In this document: in pieces, positions 43,735 through 50,304 of the stretch
How positions within the stretch are numbered: position 1 is the stretch's first letter
Layout: every line of letters begins with the position of its first letter
Source: Paludibacteraceae bacterium
GTDB lineage: Bacteria > Bacteroidota > Bacteroidia > Bacteroidales > Paludibacteraceae
Direction of reading: 5' to 3'
DNA length: 64,000 nt
Assembly: GCA_017509715.1 (NCBI GenBank)
Contig: JAFWOU010000014.1
Span: forward strand, 62,001 to 126,000
Position numbers and translations under genes: made by a program
Notes under the pieces: model-generated
Told to the model about the DNA's origin: nothing
Seen by the model: only the letters and a program-made list of their open reading frames with translations
Databases searched by the model: none

Positions 43735-46452
43735 ATGAAACGTTTTGTTAAGTCATTATTGCTTGTAGCCTTCATGCTGGGAACTTTTATCCCGGCATGG
43801 GGACAAGCATCTACGCAAGGCAAGGAGTTCTGGGTTAGTTCTACCCTGGTATGCTCGCCTGACAAGGCTACCCCTGCGCCCTACATCGCTATCTCGGCTG
43901 AGAAAGCATGTACGGTCAACATCCAGGGTGGACTGAACAATGCCATCAATATCACCCAGCAGGTGGCAGCCGGCTCATGGAACGAGTTCGGCAATGGTAC
44001 TACGTCTCAGACGAATCCTAACCAAGGTATGATAAAAGTGCCAATGGATGCCAGCAAGTGGTATCCTACCTCGATGAGCAATGCCAACAATGTGTCCACC
44101 CTGGCCGGGCAGAAAAACATGTACGGACTCCACATCACGGCTACCGAGAATATATCTGTCTATGTCATCCTTAGTTCTCTCCACTCAATGGACGCCAGCA
44201 ACATCCTGCCTCTTACCGCCCTCGGTAGTGAGTACTACACCCAGGACTACTGGTCAAAGGTGAAGAGCGACTTCAACGATGCTGTCGGTCTGACCACCAT
44301 CCTTGGTACGGAGGACAACACCACCATCGACATCATCCCGAATGGCGACACCTTCGATGGACACCTGAGTGGACAACTCTACACCATCACTCTCAACCAG
44401 GGAGAGACCTACTATATGGTCACCAAGACGGGCGATCGTCTGGCCGGTACCCATATCACAGCGCGTAATGGCAAGAAGATAGCCGTTTACTGCGGTGTAC
44501 CTATCACCAACATACCTACCGGTATCGCAGCCCGTGACTGTCTGTTCGAGCAGCCTATGCCCGTGGAGTATTGGGGTACCCAGTTTATCGTTACGCGCTC
44601 GCTGGAGAAGAATGGAAACCTCATCGGCATCACCGCTACCCAACGCGGCACAGAGATCAAGGTAGATGGCTACACTCAAGCCTATATTAATGAAGGAGAG
44701 ACCTACTACATCATGCTCCAGAGCGCCGGTGATCCTAACGGCAACAAACCCGGCGATAGCCCCATCGACCTGGTCGTAACAGCCGATGCCGCTTATATCG
44801 AGACCAGTTGTCCGTGTGCCGTGTATAACTACGATACCGGTAACTCCTATAAGGGTAAGACCACCGATGAGATCGTAGGCGGCAAGGGCGACCCGTCCTC
44901 GGTATGGGTATCACCTATCCAGCAGAAGATTAACAAGATCACTTTCGGTACGTGTTATACCGACAAGACCAAGGATCACTTCCTCAATGTCGTGACCGAA
45001 ACAGCTACGTGCCAGAACACTAAACTCATTGCGCTCTATGGTGCCACCCAATTGGACAAGACCAGTTTGCTCGTTTGGACGCCCGTTCCCGGAAATCCAA
45101 CCTACTCTTACGCGCGCACACAAATTGGCAATGATGGAAGTAAGAACTTCAACGTCTTCCGCCTGGAGAATAGCAAGGGCTTCACGGCCACCGTATATGG
45201 TAACGGAGAAGATGAATCGTACGCCTACTCTGCCGGTTCGGCAGCCGTAGAACAGGGTGTCAACGTCAATGGTGAGACCTTCACCAATGGCCATATTAGC
45301 GACTCCCGCTTCTGTATCGGCTCCGAAATGCTTTTCGATGCTAAGGTGGGTACCGACGAGATCACCCGCGTAGATTGGAACTTCGGCGATGGCATCACGT
45401 CATACAACTCCACCCCGACCATCAACCACCCCTACACCGTTCCCGGCTGGTACGACGTAGAAGCTGACCTGTATGGTCACCAGGTCTGCACCGAAGAAGA
45501 CAATAAGTTCCTGGGCAAGGTAAAGTTCTCCTTCCGCATCGTACGCCCCGACACCGTACGCCATCAGCGCTACGAGTGCGTAGCCGAAGATTATAGCGGC
45601 GACATGGGACGCACCGATACCACCACCTTCGACTGCGACTCCATCGTCATCACCGGTGTGGAGTACGGACGTGAGTCCAGCTATAGCTACGACCTCACCG
45701 TACAAGATGGCTGCACCCTCAATGGTCAGTGGTACGAAATGTCACAAGAAGTCACCTGGATTGCACCGCGCAAGAACGCACAACGCTGCGACTCTACCGT
45801 CACCTGCAATCTGCGTGTACTCCACTGCCTCGATCTGGATATCCCGAACCGTCCTGAACAGCAACATATCTGTCCGGGCGAAGCATACGACCTGCCCTAT
45901 ACCTACTACAAGGGTGATATTGGCGAAGCCCATTTCATCTGCGGACAGATCGACAAGATCGTTACGCTGTCCAACGGATCAGTCGTACTGCCCACCCAGG
46001 ATCTCAAGCCGGGTGTCTACAAGGCACGTATCACCGTCCAGGACACTATCTGCGATCGTACACTCGAGTACCCCATCGACCTGACCGTTTACTACCCCAG
46101 CGATATATTCAAGTACAAATTCAACAACGTACTGGCTGTTTACAACAAGCAGAACAACGGTGGCTACGAATTCACCGCTTATCAATGGTATCGCAACGGA
46201 ATGCCTATCGAGGGTGCTACCTCGTCGGTTTACCATGTAGACTCTACATTCACGCTAGGTGACATCTACTTCGTGATGCTCACACGCGCTGACGGCCTTA
46301 CGCTGCCTTCCTGCCCGCAGACCATCAGCAACGTACCCGACTACGACGAGCATACCAACGCGGCTCCCGCTCGCAAGGAGATCATCAACCAACGTATGTA
46401 TATCTACATCGACGATCGTATTTACGACTCGCATGGTCAACGCATAAAATAA
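43735..46452 (+). CDS. IgGFc-binding-like surface protein 2
   Basis: 905 aa from the ATG at 43735 (signal peptide 'MKRFVKSLLLVAFMLGTFIP'). The N-terminal half is paralogous to 38681-41392 ('ASTQGKEFWVSSTLV', 'MPVEYWGTQFIVTRSLEKNG'). PKD-like domain at about 530-600 ('RVDWNFGDGITSYNSTPTIN'), then Cys-rich beta modules. The C-terminus 'EIINQRMYIYIDDRIYDSHG' is the compact tail type also seen in the endonuclease I protein, whereas its paralogue ends in a classical type A tail. Role in adhesion is inferred. Confidence 0.78.
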   Translation: MKRFVKSLLLVAFMLGTFIPAWGQASTQGKEFWVSSTLVCSPDKATPAPYIAISAEKACTVNIQGGLNNAINITQQVAAGSWNEFGNGTTSQTNPNQGMIKVPMDASKWYPTSMSNANNVSTLAGQKNMYGLHITATENISVYVILSSLHSMDASNILPLTALGSEYYTQDYWSKVKSDFNDAVGLTTILGTEDNTTIDIIPNGDTFDGHLSGQLYTITLNQGETYYMVTKTGDRLAGTHITARNGKKIAVYCGVPITNIPTGIAARDCLFEQPMPVEYWGTQFIVTRSLEKNGNLIGITATQRGTEIKVDGYTQAYINEGETYYIMLQSAGDPNGNKPGDSPIDLVVTADAAYIETSCPCAVYNYDTGNSYKGKTTDEIVGGKGDPSSVWVSPIQQKINKITFGTCYTDKTKDHFLNVVTETATCQNTKLIALYGATQLDKTSLLVWTPVPGNPTYSYARTQIGNDGSKNFNVFRLENSKGFTATVYGNGEDESYAYSAGSAAVEQGVNVNGETFTNGHISDSRFCIGSEMLFDAKVGTDEITRVDWNFGDGITSYNSTPTINHPYTVPGWYDVEADLYGHQVCTEEDNKFLGKVKFSFRIVRPDTVRHQRYECVAEDYSGDMGRTDTTTFDCDSIVITGVEYGRESSYSYDLTVQDGCTLNGQWYEMSQEVTWIAPRKNAQRCDSTVTCNLRVLHCLDLDIPNRPEQQHICPGEAYDLPYTYYKGDIGEAHFICGQIDKIVTLSNGSVVLPTQDLKPGVYKARITVQDTICDRTLEYPIDLTVYYPSDIFKYKFNNVLAVYNKQNNGGYEFTAYQWYRNGMPIEGATSSVYHVDSTFTLGDIYFVMLTRADGLTLPSCPQTISNVPDYDEHTNAAPARKEIINQRMYIYIDDRIYDSHGQRIK

Positions 46453-46467
46453 CGAATTAGTGAATTC

Positions 46468-47193
46468 ATGAGATCGCTATTCCGGCAAAATGCTGTCTTT
46501 CTAACGCTAAGCCTATTGCTCGCACTGAGCTTAGGCTTAGCGCTTATCTATATCCCTAAGGGCGAACTCCATCTGCTGCTCTGCGACCGCCATACGCACG
46601 CGCGCGATATATTTTATAGGTATTATACCACCCTCGCCGAGTGGCTACCCTACGTCATCTGCGTGGCCCTGTTGCTTTTCGCCAAGCTTGGCGAAGGCAT
46701 TTTTGCCTCTACGGCTATGCTCCTATCCACCCTTCTCACGCAGGTATGCAAGCATATCGTCAATGCCCCACGTCCCGTCACCTGGTTTACCGAGCAATTC
46801 CCCGATATCCAACTGCCTCTTGTAGACGGTGTACGTATGAATCTATGGTACTCCTTCCCGTCCGGACATACCACGTCCTTCTTCGCCATGACCTTAGCCG
46901 TCTGCATACTTCTGACAGAGCGTCTATCAGCGTCAGCGGTCTATCAGCGAAGCGGTCATATAGCAAAGCGGTCCTATAGCGTCAGCGGTCTTACAGCGAT
47001 AGCGGTCCAGTTGCTGCTATTCTTTGCAGCAACATTAGGTGCCTACAGCCGCATCTATCTGAGCCAGCATTTTGCAATGGACGTATTTGCCGGTCTACTC
47101 GTCGGCATACTCTCCACACTCGCTTCTTACGCCATTTTTTACCGTTTTCAGGACAAAAAATGGTACAATTATCGCATTTTTCAAAAAAAATGA
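46468..47193 (+). CDS. PAP2-family membrane phosphatase
   Basis: 241 aa, about six transmembrane helices. All three PAP2 motifs are present: 'KHIVNAPRP', 'FPSGHTTS' and 'SRIYLSQHFAMDV'. Such enzymes dephosphorylate lipid phosphates (undecaprenyl pyrophosphate, lipid A or phosphatidylglycerol phosphate); the substrate cannot be told. Between motifs 2 and 3 there is an insert of about 30 residues ('LSASAVYQRSGHIAKRSYSV') encoded by a 16-17 bp tandem array. It should lie in a loop between helices. Confidence 0.85.
   Translation: MRSLFRQNAVFLTLSLLLALSLGLALIYIPKGELHLLLCDRHTHARDIFYRYYTTLAEWLPYVICVALLLFAKLGEGIFASTAMLLSTLLTQVCKHIVNAPRPVTWFTEQFPDIQLPLVDGVRMNLWYSFPSGHTTSFFAMTLAVCILLTERLSASAVYQRSGHIAKRSYSVSGLTAIAVQLLLFFAATLGAYSRIYLSQHFAMDVFAGLLVGILSTLASYAIFYRFQDKKWYNYRIFQKK
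46918..47008 (+). repeat. 16-17 bp tandem array in PAP2 gene
   Basis: Five units of the type CAGCGTCAGCGGTCTAT, with variants CAGCGAAGCGGTCATAT and AGCAAAGCGGTCCTAT. The 13-mer CAGCGAAGCGGTC also occurs in the ferredoxin leader (reverse complement at 22958-22970). Confidence 0.85.
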
Positions 47194-47222
47194 GGGGTAA
47201 AGTGCATTTTTTTGCAAAAAAA

Positions 47223-47255
47223 TTTGCACATGTCAAAAAAAAGCTGTACCTTTGC
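47223..47255 (+). promoter_or_regulatory. Promoter of tRNA-Val
   Basis: -33 TTTG (47223-47226), 20 nt, -7 TACCTTTGC (47247-47255). Confidence 0.75.
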
Positions 47256-47295
47256 ACTCGCTTTTGAAAAACAAGGCACATTTGAGGCAACTCTC

Positions 47296-47370
47296 GGGCG
47301 TTTAGCTCAGCTGGTTTAGAGCATCTGCCTTACAAGCAGAGGGTCTGCGGTTCGAATCCGTAAACGCCCA
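47296..47370 (+). tRNA. tRNA-Val (anticodon TAC)
   Basis: Full cloverleaf: acceptor GGGCGTT / AACGCCC with discriminator A, D arm GCTC / GAGC, anticodon arm TCTGC-CTTACAA-GCAGA, T arm TGCGG-TTCGAAT-CCGTA. CCA is not encoded. Confidence 0.96.
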
Positions 47371-47484
47371 CAACATTTGAGAAAAGGACATCGTAAGATG
47401 TTCTTTTTTCTATATATAGGTATCGGCAAATTTATTTGTAAAGATGCCTCTCCCCCGAGGCGGGAGAGTCCGCGGCATAAAAAA

Positions 47485-47506
47485 GAGGAAGGCATTCACC
47501 TTCCTC
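47485..47506 (-). terminator. Terminator of tRNA-Thr
   Basis: Perfect 8-bp stem GAGGAAGG / CCTTCCTC. On the minus strand it is followed by TTTTTT. Confidence 0.8.
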
Positions 47507-47512
47507 CTTTTG

Positions 47513-47585
<73 letters not shown>

Positions 47586-47614
47586 AACATTACTCTCTCG
47601 AGCCAAAAGCGAGT

Positions 47615-47647
47615 GCAAAATTACTGCTTTTTTTTGACATACGCAAA
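47615..47647 (-). promoter_or_regulatory. Promoter of tRNA-Thr
   Basis: Minus strand -33 TTTG (47644-47647), 20 nt, -7 TAATTTTGC (47615-47623). Confidence 0.75.
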
Positions 47648-47662
47648 TATTTTTGCATTTTT

Positions 47663-47695
47663 TTTGTATATATGGTATAATTTTTGTACCTTTGC
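47663..47695 (+). promoter_or_regulatory. Promoter of T9SS plug gene
   Basis: -33 TTTG (47663-47666), 20 nt, -7 TACCTTTGC (47687-47695). Back to back with the tRNA-Thr promoter. Confidence 0.75.
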
Positions 47696-47713
47696 AGTCG
47701 AAAACAGGAAATT

Positions 47714-48976
47714 ATGCGTCGAAAGCTGCTCTTTTTATACTGTCTTATGCTTGCACTCGGGCTCCATGCCCAAGTGCATACCGGCACATTTCATCCGAAA
47801 ATCAAGACCCTGAAAGCCAAGCGCGTGAGTTCCCCTACCCTGGAGCGTCCGTTCCTGGTGCTACAAGACGGCCAGGTCGACGGATCCGATCCGGAGAACA
47901 CGCTCCATATCTCATTCGACGAACTCAGCCACGATGTACACATGTACTCCTACACCGTCCGTCACCTTGATCACGACGGTCAACCCAGCAATATAAATAG
48001 CACGGAGTACCTACGCGGCTTTACCACAGCCGATATTACCGACTACATGCATTCTATCAATACCGCCATCGAATATACCCACTATCAGTTCGATTTCCCA
48101 AACGCGGACATGCAGCTCACAGCAGGCGGACGCTACCGACTAAGCATCTACGAGGACAACGACCCGTCACGCGAAGTGGGCATGGTGGATTTCGTGGTTG
48201 TAGAACCCCTTGCAGAGATCCGTCCTACCCTACGTTATAACACACAGATCGAGATCAACGGACGCTACCAGCAGCTGGACATCGATGTCAATCTGTCACA
48301 ACTGGGCGTGCGTGATCCCAACGAATACATCCTGGTCGTAGAGCAGAACAACCGCCTTGACAATAGCGTCACACTCCGTCAGCCCACATTCATTCAGGGC
48401 GATGTGCTCCGCTATCAAAACCAGCAAGCGCTTATCTTTGAGGGTGGCAACGAGTATCGCCACCTCGATTGCTTCTCCACCTATCTGGCCGGCGCTAATA
48501 TCGACCGTATTGCCTATATGAACGGCGCCTACCATGCTCTGCTCTTTCCCGATGAGCTGCGCACCAATAACCAACTCTATATCCATGAATTCGACTCCGA
48601 CGGACAATTCATCGTCAATGCCGAGCGCACCCAGGACGTGGATACCGAAGCCGAATATATGTGGGTACATTGGAGGCTACCTATGAAGTTCCGTATGGAC
48701 GGCACATTCTATGTAGGTGGAGACCTCTTTGAGAATAGAATCGACCGAAGCAACATGATGAGCTATGACAGCGAAAATGAGTGCTATTACCTCACCGCGT
48801 TACTCAAACAAGGAGGCTACGACTACCAGTATTGGTTCGTCTCAAAAAATCAGGCTGCCACTACGCAGATGAGCGAGGGCAGCCATTGGGAAACGCAGAA
48901 CAGCTATACGATCTACGTCTATTATCGTCCGTTCGGTAGCCGCTACGACCGCCTGGTCGGACTAAAACAGCTCTAA
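47714..48976 (+). CDS. Type IX secretion system plug protein (DUF5103)
   Basis: 420 aa from the ATG at 47714, which opens with a signal peptide ('LLFLYCLMLALGLHA'). The body matches the DUF5103 family: 'ERPFLVLQDGQVDGSDPENT', 'LHISFDELSHDVHMYSYTVR' and 'PTLRYNTQIEINGRYQQLDI'. By established work on T9SS, the plug protein closes the periplasmic side of the SprA translocon pore. Its presence supports an active T9SS for the cargo-like proteins in this window. Its last 4 bases overlap the convergent esterase gene. Confidence 0.88.
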   Translation: MRRKLLFLYCLMLALGLHAQVHTGTFHPKIKTLKAKRVSSPTLERPFLVLQDGQVDGSDPENTLHISFDELSHDVHMYSYTVRHLDHDGQPSNINSTEYLRGFTTADITDYMHSINTAIEYTHYQFDFPNADMQLTAGGRYRLSIYEDNDPSREVGMVDFVVVEPLAEIRPTLRYNTQIEINGRYQQLDIDVNLSQLGVRDPNEYILVVEQNNRLDNSVTLRQPTFIQGDVLRYQNQQALIFEGGNEYRHLDCFSTYLAGANIDRIAYMNGAYHALLFPDELRTNNQLYIHEFDSDGQFIVNAERTQDVDTEAEYMWVHWRLPMKFRMDGTFYVGGDLFENRIDRSNMMSYDSENECYYLTALLKQGGYDYQYWFVSKNQAATTQMSEGSHWETQNSYTIYVYYRPFGSRYDRLVGLKQL

Positions 48977-50298
48977 GGTTTTACACGCAGTTTTTGTCCC
49001 GGATGGATCACCGACTTGTCGGTCAGTTTGTTCAACTTACGGAGTTGATCCACGGTGATGTTATTCTTCTTGGCGATCGACCATTGACTATCGCCGTTCT
49101 TCACCGTATACCATCTGGCGGCTTCGGCTTTCTTCTTGGCTTCCTCAGCCTTCTTGCGTGCCAACTCCTCCTGCTGTTTTTTCTTAGCGGCAGCTTCAGC
49201 TTCGGCCTTCTTCTTAGCCGCAGCCTCTGCTTTCTTCTTGGCCGCTAATTCACGTTCAGCCTTTTCCTTAGCCGCTTTCTCTTGAGCCAAACGCTCGGCC
49301 TCGGCCTTCTCCTGTGCAGCCTTTTCCTGAGCAGCTTTCTCCTGGGCTAAACGTTCAGCCTCCGCCTTGTTGTCTTGCGCAGGTTTTTCTTGCGGAGCTG
49401 TCTCTGCTTTAGCTGTAGGCTTCAGCGTATCCTTAGCTTCGGGCGTCACAGCCGGAATCGGCTGTTCCTTCTTGGTATCCGGACGTTGACCATCCTTGAT
49501 ATTGATCTGCTCGATTTTTCCCGAACCGGATTTCAAGCCCTTGTAGGCCGAAGGCAGCAACGCACGTACATCAAAGGTCTCATGACGTACACGTTGCTTC
49601 GACTTGCTGGTATGCTTGAAGAGCCAGTCGTACGTATCATTCAAATAGAACATACGGGCCAACATCGCATGGTTCACCGAATCCAGACGGTCGTATTTGG
49701 TCAGACGCTCCGATCCGCCGGCAGCGAGAATACCCTGGTTCACCTTGTCTGAGTTCTCCACCGGCACTGCCGCATCGTCCGTACCGTGTATGATCCACAG
49801 CGGCACATCCTTCATCTTCGAGAAGTCGGTCAGCGTCGTACCGCCGCACATAGCGATAGCCGCAGCCACACGTTTGGGATACGTACCTACATAGTCCAAA
49901 GTACCATAGCCTCCCATCGACATACCGATCACGTAGATACGCGTGGTATCTACCGAGTAGTTCTTGATCGTCCAGTCGATCAGGTCGTTCACCTTCTTAG
50001 GCTTCCATGCCTCACCCGGACTCTGAGGAGCCAGCACGAGCGCATTGATTCTACGTCCGTACTGCAACGCACTCAACGGTCCGTACCTGCGTACACGACT
50101 TAGATCCGTACCACTCAGGCTCTTTCCGTGCAGAAAGACTACAAGAGGCAGTTCTGCCTTTTCATCCTGATAGTTTTCCGGCAGATAGATCATGTAGTTA
50201 TATGTATTCTTATTGCCATCATAGGCATGTAGCACTTGGGCAAAACTATTCACTGCAAACAGCGAACTTGCCAATAGTATCAATAGTGTTCTCTTCAT
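48973..50298 (-). CDS. Secreted esterase - coiled coil - LysM fusion
   Basis: 441 aa. Signal peptide (to about 20). The alpha/beta hydrolase domain (about 22-225) resembles PHB-depolymerase-like and feruloyl-esterase-like enzymes: nucleophile Ser in 'GMSMGGYG', acid in 'HGTDDAAVP', His in 'DSVNHAML'. Then a Lys/Ala/Glu-rich helix (about 290-390, 'ERLAQEKAAQEKAAQEKAEA') and a LysM domain (about 393-441, 'YTVKNGDSQWSIAKKNNITV'). LysM should bind peptidoglycan, so the esterase would be tethered in the periplasm. It starts 6 nt after the Wzc-like gene; a role in editing acyl or other esters on the exported polysaccharide is inferred. Confidence 0.85.
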   Translation of the reverse strand: MKRTLLILLASSLFAVNSFAQVLHAYDGNKNTYNYMIYLPENYQDEKAELPLVVFLHGKSLSGTDLSRVRRYGPLSALQYGRRINALVLAPQSPGEAWKPKKVNDLIDWTIKNYSVDTTRIYVIGMSMGGYGTLDYVGTYPKRVAAAIAMCGGTTLTDFSKMKDVPLWIIHGTDDAAVPVENSDKVNQGILAAGGSERLTKYDRLDSVNHAMLARMFYLNDTYDWLFKHTSKSKQRVRHETFDVRALLPSAYKGLKSGSGKIEQINIKDGQRPDTKKEQPIPAVTPEAKDTLKPTAKAETAPQEKPAQDNKAEAERLAQEKAAQEKAAQEKAEAERLAQEKAAKEKAERELAAKKKAEAAAKKKAEAEAAAKKKQQEELARKKAEEAKKKAEAARWYTVKNGDSQWSIAKKNNITVDQLRKLNKLTDKSVIHPGQKLRVKP

Positions 50299-50304
50299 AT
50301 TCCC

